Made by a program: the position numbers and the translations under genes. Under the pieces are notes generated by a model, which saw only the letters and a program-made list of their open reading frames with translations, was not told the DNA's origin and did not search any database. A stretch of DNA of 64,000 nt from Sphingobacterium lactis. GTDB lineage: Bacteria > Bacteroidota > Bacteroidia > Sphingobacteriales > Sphingobacteriaceae. Location: NCBI RefSeq assembly GCF_011046555.1, contig NZ_CP049246.1, positions 3,038,001 to 3,102,000 of the forward strand, in the 5' to 3' direction. Positions 40,635 to 50,087 of the stretch are shown piece by piece (positions within the stretch are counted from its first letter, which is position 1; each line of letters starts with the position of its first letter).

Positions 40635-41887
40635 CAGAATAAGGTTAATTGTGAAACAGAAGCGACCAACTGCGGTTTTGGATTGGGATCGACCAAAGCC
40701 TTGCGGATGTTCTCGGGATACATAAATCCGGGATTCACGAGACTGTCCTGACAGATCATAAAATATTTGGCGCGGTTGAAGGCAATCCCCAACTTGCGCA
40801 ACTGAAATTCCTTAAGCCGCCCGTATTTCCGTGCTGCAATAATCTTGCGTGCCGACTGCCGACCAACTCCAGGTATGCGGATGATCCATTGGTAATCGGC
40901 CGTATTGATGTCAATGGGGAAATACTGTGGATTGCGCAATGCCCACGACAACTTTGGATCTATTTCGAGTTCCAGATGCTGATGGTTGGTATTCAAGATC
41001 TCGTGGAGCGAGAAACCATAGAACCGCAATAGCCAATCGGTTTGATAGAGTCTGTTCTCACGCACCAATGGTGGTGCCGTCCCAACCTGCGGAAGGGTAC
41101 TGTCTTGGGCATTGATGGGAATATACCCCGAATAATAAACCCGTTTCAGGTTAAAGTTCTTGTAATAGTCATTCGCTGTTTCCATAATCTGCAGATCGTT
41201 CTCCGGCGTTGCGCCAATAACCATTTGCGTACTCTGTCCGGCGGGCACAAACAGCGGAACTTTTTTGAACAGCTTTTTATCACGCTGGACAGCCTTGATC
41301 TCATTCTTCACAATCGCCAACGGTTCGCGCACAGATTGATGATCCTTTTCCGGAGCCACCAATTTCAAGCCTTCCTCGGTGGGTATCTCCAAGTTGACAC
41401 TCATCCGGTCCACATACAATCCGGCCTCCTTCAACAGCCCCTCGCTAGCGCCAGGAATAGCTTTGAGATGGATATACCCATTGAAGCGCTCCTCCATCCG
41501 TAATTTCTTCACCACCTGCATCAACCGCTCCATCGTATAATCTGCAGATTTAAAAATACCCGAACTCAAGAACAACCCTTCGATATAGTTTCTGCGGTAG
41601 AAATTCATCGTCAGATCCACGACCTCCTTAACAGAAAATGCAGCACGTTGCACATCATTGCTCCGTCGGCTCACACAGAAAGAGCAATCATAGATGCAAT
41701 AATTTGTCATCAGGATCTTTAACAGGGAAACACATCGACCATCTTCGGTATAGGTGTGGCAGATACCACTCGCCGAAGAATCCCCTATTCCATTGGTATT
41801 CTTCCGCTTTCCCCCACTGGAGCTGCAGCTGACATCGTATTTTGCAGCATCCGCTAAAATCTTCAACTTATCATCAAATCCAAACAT
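40634..41887 (-). CDS. Putative DNA modification/repair radical SAM protein
   Basis: Radical SAM enzyme of 417 residues with the cluster motif CIYDCSFC (CxxxCxxC) at about residues 68-75 and a C-terminal helix-hairpin-helix DNA-binding motif (YQWIIRIPGVGRQSARKIIAARKYGRL). This combination and the adjacent DUF4130 gene identify the family; the reaction is not established. The UDG-like protein often linked to the pair is not in this window. Confidence 0.9.
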   Translation of the reverse strand: MFGFDDKLKILADAAKYDVSCSSSGGKRKNTNGIGDSSASGICHTYTEDGRCVSLLKILMTNYCIYDCSFCVSRRSNDVQRAAFSVKEVVDLTMNFYRRNYIEGLFLSSGIFKSADYTMERLMQVVKKLRMEERFNGYIHLKAIPGASEGLLKEAGLYVDRMSVNLEIPTEEGLKLVAPEKDHQSVREPLAIVKNEIKAVQRDKKLFKKVPLFVPAGQSTQMVIGATPENDLQIMETANDYYKNFNLKRVYYSGYIPINAQDSTLPQVGTAPPLVRENRLYQTDWLLRFYGFSLHEILNTNHQHLELEIDPKLSWALRNPQYFPIDINTADYQWIIRIPGVGRQSARKIIAARKYGRLKEFQLRKLGIAFNRAKYFMICQDSLVNPGFMYPENIRKALVDPNPKPQLVASVSQLTLF

Positions 41888-42364
41888 CTGCTCAATATTT
41901 TAGTGTGATATAGCAAAGTTACTAATTTTTTTAGTAATGAGATGTGAGATATGAGATTTGTGATAGAAAGGGGGAATTGAGGGGGATATTGGAGGGAATA
42001 AGGCGTTTGGACAATTTGTGGCACATTTGCGGAGGGTCAATTGCTGGCGCAAGAGTTGTGCAGCGGGTGGCCAATCGCTGGCGCAAGAGTTGTGCGGTGG
42101 GGTATGTGAAGTGGATCTCTTGTGCCCAAGGGCTGTACCTTGACCACCCCTAGCGCACGTGTTTTGCAGAATTGCTGGCGCAAGAGTTGTGCGGCGGGGT
42201 ATGTGAAGTGGATCTCTTGTGCCCAAGGGCTGTACCCTGACCACTCCTAACGCACGTGTTTTGCAACAGGCCGCCAATCGCTGATAAAATATTTCGCACC
42301 AGCCCTCCACTCCTTCCCAACGAACTAATTCCAATTCTAGCTGTTATGTTCTTAAACGACGCCC
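41888..42364. other. Gene-free repeat-rich spacer between the two DNA-repair pairs
   Basis: The gap holds a 97-base direct tandem repeat (42077-42270) and a further partial copy of its left end at about 42042-42065. Frames through it are repeat artefacts. Confidence 0.75.
42077..42270. repeat. Two tandem copies of a 97-base element
   Basis: Copy A starts at 42077 and copy B at 42174. Both read gctggcgcaagagttgtgcg, gggtatgtgaagtggatctc, ttgtgcccaagggctgtacc, and a cgcacgtgttttgca end, with few differences. The gctggcgcaag and gtggat.tcttgtgcc segments are shared with the elements at 3.0-3.8 kb, so this is one dispersed family. Confidence 0.88.
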
Positions 42365-43369
42365 ATGCTGGAATTTAGACGTGAAGGAATATATTGCCCT
42401 CAGGGAAACTTCTACATTGACCCCTGGCTGCCTGTGGATTATGCGATTATCACGCATGCCCACTCGGATCATGCGCGGGTCGGCATGAAGAAGTACCTGT
42501 GCCAGAAACTGACTGAGCCCATTCTGCGGTTGCGGTTGGGATCGGATATTCAGGTTCAGGCGATTGAATACAACCAACCGATAACCATCAACAACGTGAA
42601 AGTTTCCTTACATCCGGCGGGCCATATTCTGGGCTCAGCACAGGTCCGCATGGAATATAAGGGTCGAATTGCAGTGGCGTCCGGTGACTATAAAATTCAG
42701 GATGATGGGCTCTGCACCCCTTTTGAACCTGTGCGCTGCCATGAGTTTATCTCCGAAAGTACGTTTGGGCTGCCCGTTTACAATTGGCTCCCTGTCTCGC
42801 AGATCAATGCCAATATGGCGAACTGGGTGCAGGATAACAAAGCGAATGGCATCACGTCCATCCTGATCGGCTATGCCTTGGGAAAAGCCCAGCGTATCAT
42901 GAAGGCCTTGGAAGGTGTGGGCGATCTGTACGTGCATTACGCCATTGACCGGGTAAACCGTGCATTCACCGATTCGGGAATCCAACTCCCATCCTACCAG
43001 ACTCTGGATTTCAGCAATAAACCCAAAGGCTTGGAAGGGGAAATCATTATTGTGCCGCCATCGCTATTCGGTTCCAACATGCTGAAGGGTATCCCTCGTG
43101 CCTATACAGCGATCTGTTCGGGTTGGATGCAGGTTCGCGGCGCACGGCGATGGCGTTCGGCCGATGCGGGGTTTGCTATCAGTGACCATGCCGATTGGCA
43201 GGGGCTGCTAACCGCCGTGAAGGCTTGCGAAGCAGAAAAAGTGTATGTCACGCATGGATTTAAATCGGAATTTTCCAGATATCTCAATGAATCGGGAGTT
43301 GAAGCGGAGGAAATAACCACCGCATTTGGTTCAGAGGAAGAGTTGGACGAAACCTTACCTAAAGAATAA
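42365..43369 (+). CDS. Ligase-associated DNA exonuclease, metallo-beta-lactamase fold
   Basis: 334-residue MBL/beta-CASP-like nuclease of the family found beside ATP-dependent DNA ligases. Metal motif HAHSDHARVG, HPAGHILGSAQV, Asp in VASGDYKIQ, and a C-terminal SDHADW and VTHGF. It lies 3 bases before the ligase gene. In other genomes a Lhr-type helicase and a calcineurin-like phosphoesterase complete the cluster; neither follows here. Confidence 0.92.
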   Translation: MLEFRREGIYCPQGNFYIDPWLPVDYAIITHAHSDHARVGMKKYLCQKLTEPILRLRLGSDIQVQAIEYNQPITINNVKVSLHPAGHILGSAQVRMEYKGRIAVASGDYKIQDDGLCTPFEPVRCHEFISESTFGLPVYNWLPVSQINANMANWVQDNKANGITSILIGYALGKAQRIMKALEGVGDLYVHYAIDRVNRAFTDSGIQLPSYQTLDFSNKPKGLEGEIIIVPPSLFGSNMLKGIPRAYTAICSGWMQVRGARRWRSADAGFAISDHADWQGLLTAVKACEAEKVYVTHGFKSEFSRYLNESGVEAEEITTAFGSEEELDETLPKE

Positions 43370-43372
43370 CTG

Positions 43373-44953
43373 ATGAAAGTTTTAGCGGAATTAATCAACG
43401 CGTTGGATAGTACCAACAAGACGGGCAGCAAGATCCTGGCGATCGAACGGTTCCTGGAGGATTCGTCAGAACTTGATAAATATTGGTTCCTCCGTCTGTT
43501 TACCGGAAAGCGACCCCGTCGAACCGTGAAAACCGCACTGATGCGGCAATGGGCCATGGAGATGAGCGGTGTGCCCGACTGGCTTTTCCAGGAAAGCTAT
43601 CTAGCCGTCGGTGATCTGGCCGAAACCATAGCCCTGATCATTCCGCCAGCAGACCAATCCATCGACAAAAGTCTGGATCAATGGATGCGGGAGATCATTG
43701 CCCTTCAGGAAAAATCGGAAGCCGAAACAAAAGAATTCATTGTGCATGCCTGGCAGCATCTCGGACAAACCGAGCGCTTCGTTTTCAACAAACTGCTCGG
43801 CAGTAGCTTCCGCATAGGTGTGTCTTCCAAAACATTGATCAATGCCTTTTCGAAATATTACGACCGCGATGCCAATTTGGTCGCCCATAGCCTCATGTCG
43901 GATTGGGAACCCGAGGACAGCAGCTTTGCAGACTTCGTGCGTGGAGTACACATCAACGTCAGCCTATCCAGTCCCTACCCCTTTTGCTTAGCGAATCCAC
44001 TTAACCAGGATCTCGATAGTCTTGGTGACCCGGATAATTGGCAAGTAGAATATAAATGGGATGGTATCCGCGGACAGATCATCGTTCGGGATGGGGAAAT
44101 CTTTATCTGGTCGCGCGGTGAGGAAATGGTGAACGAGCAGTTCCCCGAACTGCTGGAGAGTTTGGCCAATGTACGTCGGGATGTGGTCATCGATGGAGAA
44201 ATTGTGCCCTATGACGGTACTGGCGTCATGAATTTCAACCAGTTGCAGCGCAGGTTGAACAGGAAGAACATCAGCAAGAAAATGATGGTCGAGGTTCCCA
44301 TCCGGTTTATTGCCTTTGACCTGCTGGAGCTGGATCGCGAAGATATTCGGCACCTTCCCCTCGTCGAACGTAGGGCCATGCTCGAACGTACACTTTCGGA
44401 TATCCAAGATGATCGCTTGATGCTTTCTGAAAAGATTATCTTTACCGATTGGAAGGAGCTGGTCGATACCCGCCTGAACTCCGGAGACATCAATGCCGAA
44501 GGATTGATGCTGAAGGATAAAACTTCGGCCTATCAGGTGGGCCGGAAGAAAGGATTTTGGTGGAAATGGAAAGTGGATCCCATGACCATAGATGCCGTGT
44601 TGATTTACGCACAGCGCGGGAGTGGCCGACGGAGCGGACATTATACGGATTACACTTTCGCCGTCCGGGATGGCGAACAATTGGTGACCATCGCCAAAGC
44701 CTATTCCGGATTGAACAATACAGAAATAGCCGAGGTGAGCAAGTTTGTGCGCGCCAATTCGCTGGAGAAATTCGGCCCCGTGCGCACCGTAAAACCAGAG
44801 CTGGTCTTTGAACTCGCCTTTGAGGGTATAGCGTTGAGCAATCGGCACAAATCCGGCGTCGCCCTTCGATTTCCCAGGATACTGCGCTGGCGAAGAGACA
44901 AATTACCCCATGAAATCGATTCGATAGCAGACGTCAAGAAACTGATCAAATAA
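43373..44953 (+). CDS. ATP-dependent DNA ligase (bacterial repair type)
   Basis: 526-residue ligase: N-terminal DNA-binding domain (1-200), adenylation domain with Lys228 in the nucleotide motif YKWDGIRGQ, IDGEIVPYDGTG (motif III region), FIAFDLLELD, GLMLKD, WWKWK, then an OB domain. It seals nicks, presumably after processing by the upstream exonuclease. No LigD polymerase or phosphoesterase domain. Translationally close to the exonuclease gene. Confidence 0.94.
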   Translation: MKVLAELINALDSTNKTGSKILAIERFLEDSSELDKYWFLRLFTGKRPRRTVKTALMRQWAMEMSGVPDWLFQESYLAVGDLAETIALIIPPADQSIDKSLDQWMREIIALQEKSEAETKEFIVHAWQHLGQTERFVFNKLLGSSFRIGVSSKTLINAFSKYYDRDANLVAHSLMSDWEPEDSSFADFVRGVHINVSLSSPYPFCLANPLNQDLDSLGDPDNWQVEYKWDGIRGQIIVRDGEIFIWSRGEEMVNEQFPELLESLANVRRDVVIDGEIVPYDGTGVMNFNQLQRRLNRKNISKKMMVEVPIRFIAFDLLELDREDIRHLPLVERRAMLERTLSDIQDDRLMLSEKIIFTDWKELVDTRLNSGDINAEGLMLKDKTSAYQVGRKKGFWWKWKVDPMTIDAVLIYAQRGSGRRSGHYTDYTFAVRDGEQLVTIAKAYSGLNNTEIAEVSKFVRANSLEKFGPVRTVKPELVFELAFEGIALSNRHKSGVALRFPRILRWRRDKLPHEIDSIADVKKLIK

Positions 44954-45118
44954 CCTAAAGAAATCGTTAGCAACAAGCATCCGAGACAGCCTTAAATTTT
45001 TCCATATGTTAAAATTATTAAATTTTAACACCAATACGTTAAAAGTGTTAATTAACTAAATTTACAACAACGATCGTTTTACTTTTACTGCTGAATACAA
45101 TCAGTTAATTAATCGATC

Positions 45119-45667
45119 ATGAAAATTTTTACATCCGGCATTTTATTGCTTCTCCTCGGCTCCAGTCTGACAGCTTCGGCGCAGTCCTTAGTTCCTGAGA
45201 AAAGGTCTTCCTTTGGCATTGGTCCTTCCATTGGCTATGATTATAAATTGCAGGGCTTTAGCTATGGTGCCAATATGATGTACGAATTTAGAATCAACTC
45301 TCACTGGGCAGCCTTTGCAGCACTGAATTATGAGCAAACCTTTAAAAATATCAACCACGCAGCTTATTTTAACACCGTAGGCGGCCAATGGTATCACCAT
45401 GTAGCTTCCGCCAATTTGGGGATGCGGTATTACTTTGATAAATTTTACATGTCCGGCTCACTGGGTTTGGGTTATGACAATAAAAAGATCACCCTAGATG
45501 ATGGTTGGAAAGTCAACGATGTTAACGGTTTTGGTCTGCATCGATCCTTTGGCTTTGGGTATCAATTCGACTTGATAAACCAAGATGCATTGGAAGTTGA
45601 GGTTGGAGTTTCCGGCACAAATGCCTCCATGAAATCCATGGCTACCTTTCGGTATCTATTCCGATAG
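45119..45667 (+). CDS. Outer-membrane beta-barrel protein (182 aa)
   Basis: Signal peptide (GILLLLLGSSLTASAQ), then about eight amphipathic strands (SFGIGPSIGYDYKL, YGANMMYEFRIN, WAAFAALNYEQTF, ASANLGMRYYFD, FYMSGSLGLGYDN) ending FRYLFR with an aromatic near the end. This is the layout of small porin-like proteins widespread in Bacteroidota. Function unknown. Single gene. Confidence 0.82.
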   Translation: MKIFTSGILLLLLGSSLTASAQSLVPEKRSSFGIGPSIGYDYKLQGFSYGANMMYEFRINSHWAAFAALNYEQTFKNINHAAYFNTVGGQWYHHVASANLGMRYYFDKFYMSGSLGLGYDNKKITLDDGWKVNDVNGFGLHRSFGFGYQFDLINQDALEVEVGVSGTNASMKSMATFRYLFR

Positions 45668-45738
45668 GCTTACTGATTTACGAACTGACAATCCTTGCTG
45701 TGTGCAAAGAGGTAAATACACGTTTCCCGAAAGGCCAT

Positions 45739-45779
45739 AAAAAATGTCACCTAAAGCAGTTCGCTATGAGATGACATTT
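45739..45779 (-). terminator. Terminator of the ClC gene
   Basis: Minus strand aaatgtcatct ... aggtgacatttttt, stem with one wobble pair and a T run, about 25 bases past the stop codon. Confidence 0.75.
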
Positions 45780-45804
45780 GTATGCTGTGCGCTCTAATTT
45801 TTGA

Positions 45805-47595
45805 TTATTCAAGATATTGCCCTTGCCGTATCAATAAGCTCCTATACTTATTGAACACCGATGATTTGGAAATAAATCCAAGGTAATGGTCATCCCCATT
45901 CACTACGGGAAGGATCCACACATCTTCCTTGTTCATTTTTGACATGACAACATCCATGTGTTCATTTTCCAGAATAATGTCATTTGGTTTCTGTGCCAAC
46001 ACCGCAAATGTTTTATCCCGGCCATCCTCCTCGCCCAACAAGATGGAAAATAACCGTTCGCTATAAATGATACCGACCAATTTGCCCTTCTCATCAACGA
46101 TCGGAAAAATATTCCGCTTGGAATGGATGATATCCGATTGCCGATCCAATGGTGTTTCCGTAGGTCTAAGGACCACGAAATTGGTCTCCAGAACATAACG
46201 CAGCTTCATCATGCTCAAAACGGTCCGGTCCTTATCTTCATACGAGATCAAGTCGCCCGATTCGGCAAGTACCTTGGTATAGATGGAGTGTTTCATGACC
46301 CCGCGGTTAATCAGATAGGATATCGAGGACACCAGCATCAAAGGCACCATCAAGGTATATCCGCCAGTTATCTCGGCTATCAGGAAAATACTGGTCAATG
46401 GGGCGTGCATAATTCCCGCCAGAGCGCCGGCCATGCCTGCCATCACAAAATTGGGAACATTCAATTGGATAAAACCGGTCTGATTTACCCCGAAGGCAAA
46501 AGCAAAACCGATCAGACCGCCCATCACCAGACTGGGACCGAATACCCCACCGTTTCCACCACCATTGATGGTGAAAAGCGAAGCGAAGGATTTCGCGAAC
46601 AGCGTAAGAACGGTATAGCACACCACCACCCAGGCGAGTTCGCGATATTCCGCAAAGAGCGAATTTTTAACGATCGCATTGAAGTGGCCATCCAACATCT
46701 GTTGGATCGTAATATATCCTTCCCCATACAATGCCGGAAAAAGAAAAATCATAATTCCCAGCGAAATACCGCTGAACCACACTTTATTATATGGATTCTT
46801 GATATTGGCGAACCAATTTTTCACCACATTACTGATCTTGGAAAAATAAACCGAATATAATCCGACCAAACCAGCCAGCAGGATATAGAAAAATATAGAC
46901 TTCACCTCCCAGTCCGTTGCTGCCGTATGGAAAAGTGGTTCCGAATACAGGATCCGTGAAATTACAGCTGCCAAAGCAGAAGATATCAACAAAGGGATAA
47001 AAGCTGGAATGGAAAATTCGGTCAGCAGGATTTCAATAGCGAAGATCATGCCCGCGATGGGGCTATTGAAAGCTCCTGAGATACCCGCAGCTGCACCACA
47101 GGCGAGCAGCATGGTGACTTCCTTATAGCTCAAGCCGAACAGACGCCCGATATTTGATCCGATGGCCGATCCGCTGAACGCAATGGGTGCCTCCAGACCT
47201 GATGAACCACCCGAACCTACCGTGATGGCAGCAGTGATGATCTGCGAATAGATATTCTTGGGGCTGATGCGGCTCGATTTCCGGGAAATGGCATAGATAA
47301 TGGGTGTAATACCATGTTCCATCTTTTTTCCGGGCATAAACTTACGCACATATAGTACGCTCAGGAAGATACCCACCAGTGGGAAAATAAGGTAGAGGGA
47401 ATATTTAAAATGCCACTCGATGTCATCCTGAAGCAGGGCTGCAATAAAATGGGTCATGCCTTTCAAAAGTGCCGCCGCCAAACCTCCCACGATCCCCACA
47501 AGAAACGCGCAGACGATTAAAAAATTTCGATTGGAAATCTTCTGCATCCGCCACTTGTTGATCTGCTCAAGCTTTTGAATTAAACGTTCTCTCAT
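45805..47595 (-). CDS. ClC family chloride channel/transporter with C-terminal CBS domains
   Basis: 596 residues. The membrane part has the anion-selectivity loops GSGGSSGLEAPIAF (Glu at the place of the gating Glu148 in E. coli ClC), GAFNSPIAGMIFAIE and NGGGNGGVFGPSLVMGG. The last 130 residues hold two CBS units (IFPIVDEKGKLVGIIYSE and IWILPVVNGDDHYLGFISKS) that likely sense nucleotides. The presence of the gating Glu leaves both channel and H+/Cl- exchange possible. Single gene. Confidence 0.93.
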   Translation of the reverse strand: MRERLIQKLEQINKWRMQKISNRNFLIVCAFLVGIVGGLAAALLKGMTHFIAALLQDDIEWHFKYSLYLIFPLVGIFLSVLYVRKFMPGKKMEHGITPIIYAISRKSSRISPKNIYSQIITAAITVGSGGSSGLEAPIAFSGSAIGSNIGRLFGLSYKEVTMLLACGAAAGISGAFNSPIAGMIFAIEILLTEFSIPAFIPLLISSALAAVISRILYSEPLFHTAATDWEVKSIFFYILLAGLVGLYSVYFSKISNVVKNWFANIKNPYNKVWFSGISLGIMIFLFPALYGEGYITIQQMLDGHFNAIVKNSLFAEYRELAWVVVCYTVLTLFAKSFASLFTINGGGNGGVFGPSLVMGGLIGFAFAFGVNQTGFIQLNVPNFVMAGMAGALAGIMHAPLTSIFLIAEITGGYTLMVPLMLVSSISYLINRGVMKHSIYTKVLAESGDLISYEDKDRTVLSMMKLRYVLETNFVVLRPTETPLDRQSDIIHSKRNIFPIVDEKGKLVGIIYSERLFSILLGEEDGRDKTFAVLAQKPNDIILENEHMDVVMSKMNKEDVWILPVVNGDDHYLGFISKSSVFNKYRSLLIRQGQYLE

Positions 47596-47801
47596 CTTTC
47601 GTTTGCTCGGGAATTCACCTCAGAAGACCGGAAATTATCCTTTTCCAATCCTCATTTCCACAAGGAAATAATCCCCTATAAAATTGATTAATCTGTGTAA
47701 CACCAAATATTGATGCAAATATAGGAAGCATTTATCAGAACGCTAAATAATTCGGCAGAAGACCTTCTGCACCGAAATTCCCCATTCCCCATAACATTTC
47801 T

Positions 47802-47809
47802 TATTTTTG
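47802..47809 (+). promoter_or_regulatory. -7 element of the S46 peptidase gene
   Basis: TATTTTTG, a full TAnnTTTG match, 24 bases before the ATG. No clear -33 box. Confidence 0.55.
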
Positions 47810-47832
47810 GGGTTGAAATCAAATCTATTGTT

Positions 47833-49995
47833 ATGATAAATCTATTGAAAGTTGGTATAATGGCTGCTTTCCTGACGACAGGAACGGTTATCATTCCAAA
47901 TGCCATTCCTGATGAGGGAATGTTTCCCTTAAGTGAATTAAGTAAGGCGGGATTAAAGAAAGCAGGATTAAAAATTTCGGAGAAGGATATCTATAACCCG
48001 GGCAGCATCGGTTTAGTGGATGCATTGGTGCAGGTGAGTGGCTGTTCCGGATCCTTTGTATCTCCGAATGGACTTATTATCACCAACCACCACTGTGCAT
48101 TCTCGGCCGTTCAGCTGGCCTCGACGCCGGAGCACAATTACCTGGAAAATGGATTTGTGGCAAACTCCCACGAGCAGGAGATCGAAGCCAAAGGTCTTAG
48201 TATTCGGATTACGGATTCCTATGAGGATGTTTCCAAGCAGGTCCTGGATGCTGCCGCGAACCTGACCGACCCTGCGCAGCGGATCGATGCCATCAACGCA
48301 AAGCGAATTGCCCTTGCGAAAGAAGCTGAAGCAAAAGATCCAACCATCAAGGCGGAAGTATCGGAGATGTTCATCGGTAAGACCTATGTCCTATTCAAAT
48401 ACAAAACCATCGAAGATGTGCGATTGGTCTATATTCCAAGACAGAACATCGGCGAATTTGGCGGAGAAACGGACAACTGGGTATGGCCTCGCCATACGGG
48501 TGACTTCTCGTTCCTGCGCGCTTATGTAGCTCCTGATGGCAAGTCTGCAAAATATGCGAAAGAGAATGTGCCCTATAAACCAAAGAAACACCTTAAGGTA
48601 AATCCGAATGGCGTCAATGAGAACGATTTTGTGTTTATTTTGGGTTATCCAGGTAGGACCTTCCGTCACCGCCCGGCACAATATATCGAGTACCAACAGA
48701 AATACCTCCTTCCCTACACCTCCGAACTGTATGATTTCCAAAATCAACAGATGGAATTGGCAGGCAAGGACGATAAAGCGATGGAGTTGGCCTTGGCCAC
48801 GCGTATCAAACGCAATGCAAACGTCCTGAAAAATTACCGCGGTAAATTGAAAGGGCTTCGCAACATTGACCTGGTAAATACCAAGATCAAGGAAGATCAG
48901 GAATTGGCGCAGTTTATCGAAAAGGATGCTGCCCTAAAAGCACAGTACGGAACGTTGATGTCCGATATCGACAAGCATTATGAGCAAGTGTTCGCAGATG
49001 CCGAAAAAGAATTGTGGTACAATAACATCTACTCCGGTATCCGCAGCTTACAGTTCGCCAGTTTAACAAACAGTTTCAAAGATGCACTCTTGGCAGAGAA
49101 GAGCCCGGCAAAGCGCAAACAGCTGTTCGATGCCAACGTTGAGAACTACAAGAAACAACTTTTAGGCTTACATGAAAGTTATAATTTGGCGGTGGACAAA
49201 CAGATTGCAGCGCATATGTTCGGACAGGCGGTGAATCTTCCGGCAAACAACCAATTGCCGTTGCTAAAGAAACATCAACTGTCAACTGCAGAGGCAGCAG
49301 CTGCCTATAGCAATAAGGTATTGTCGTCTTCCAAATTAACCGATTTCCCGACTTTTGCGGCCAATCAGTTGAAAGATGCATCGACTTTCCTAGCCTACAA
49401 CGATGAGCTGATGGATCTTCAGAAAGAACTGGCGCAAGAAATGACCCCATTCTTGGCGACACAAAAAAGCAGAGAGGGAAACCTGAATAAGTTAATGGCC
49501 GACTATGTGGCGGTTAAGGAAAAATTCCAATCCAAAAGCTTTATTCCAGATGCCAATTCGACCTTGAGGTTAACCTTTGGAAATATCAAGGGATATAGCC
49601 CTGTTGATGCAAGCTACATGGCTCCTTTCACTACGGTAAAAGGTATCATTGAAAAAGGCAACTCCGGGCTACCGGAATTTACCTACCCGGAGTCCATCAA
49701 GCAAAATTGGCTGGACAAGAATTTTGGGAACTACCTGAAGAAAGATTTGAACGATGTGCCTGTGAACATATTGTACAATATGGATACCACAGGGGGTAAC
49801 TCGGGCTCTCCTATCATGAATGCGCATGGGGAATTGATCGGGGTCAATTTTGACCGTGCCTACGATGCAACGATTAATGACTTTGCATGGAATGAAAGCT
49901 ATAGCCGCTCCATTGGTGTCGATATCCGTTATGTATTATGGATTGCGGATAAAATTGACAATGCACAATTCATCATTAAGGAAATGGGTATTTAA
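47833..49995 (+). CDS. S46 family dipeptidyl-peptidase, DPP11-like (Asp/Glu-specific)
   Basis: Secreted or periplasmic serine exopeptidase that removes N-terminal dipeptides. Signal-like N-terminus, catalytic His in ITNHHCAFSA (His87), Asp in the GETDNWVWPRHTGDFSF region, and nucleophile Ser657 in GGNSGSP. In LIGVNFDRAYD, Arg675 sits exactly 18 residues after the Ser, where DPP11 has Arg673 (after Ser655) and DPP7 has Gly. Specificity for acidic P1 residues is therefore predicted. 720 residues is the family length. Single gene with a terminator at 50017-50048. Confidence 0.93.
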   Translation: MINLLKVGIMAAFLTTGTVIIPNAIPDEGMFPLSELSKAGLKKAGLKISEKDIYNPGSIGLVDALVQVSGCSGSFVSPNGLIITNHHCAFSAVQLASTPEHNYLENGFVANSHEQEIEAKGLSIRITDSYEDVSKQVLDAAANLTDPAQRIDAINAKRIALAKEAEAKDPTIKAEVSEMFIGKTYVLFKYKTIEDVRLVYIPRQNIGEFGGETDNWVWPRHTGDFSFLRAYVAPDGKSAKYAKENVPYKPKKHLKVNPNGVNENDFVFILGYPGRTFRHRPAQYIEYQQKYLLPYTSELYDFQNQQMELAGKDDKAMELALATRIKRNANVLKNYRGKLKGLRNIDLVNTKIKEDQELAQFIEKDAALKAQYGTLMSDIDKHYEQVFADAEKELWYNNIYSGIRSLQFASLTNSFKDALLAEKSPAKRKQLFDANVENYKKQLLGLHESYNLAVDKQIAAHMFGQAVNLPANNQLPLLKKHQLSTAEAAAAYSNKVLSSSKLTDFPTFAANQLKDASTFLAYNDELMDLQKELAQEMTPFLATQKSREGNLNKLMADYVAVKEKFQSKSFIPDANSTLRLTFGNIKGYSPVDASYMAPFTTVKGIIEKGNSGLPEFTYPESIKQNWLDKNFGNYLKKDLNDVPVNILYNMDTTGGNSGSPIMNAHGELIGVNFDRAYDATINDFAWNESYSRSIGVDIRYVLWIADKIDNAQFIIKEMGI

Positions 49996-50016
49996 TCGAT
50001 ACCTATCCACATAAAT

Positions 50017-50048
50017 AAAGGGGCTGATTCACATCGGCCCCTTTTTTA
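50017..50048 (+). terminator. Terminator of the S46 peptidase gene
   Basis: Stem aaggggctgat / atcggcccctt with loop tcac, followed by a T run. Confidence 0.9.
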
Positions 50049-50087
50049 TTCAACCCAATGATTGAATGGTAGAAATAAAAATTAGTA

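Noticed and set aside
41900..42334. 144-codon minus-strand open frame
   Set aside because: It runs through the tandem 97-base repeats and has no family-like sequence.
43988..44848. 286-codon antisense frame in the DNA ligase gene
   Set aside because: Shadow of the ligase coding sequence, which has all its motifs; similar long antisense frames at 46123-46860, 1933-2661 and 59694-60296 were rejected for the same reason.
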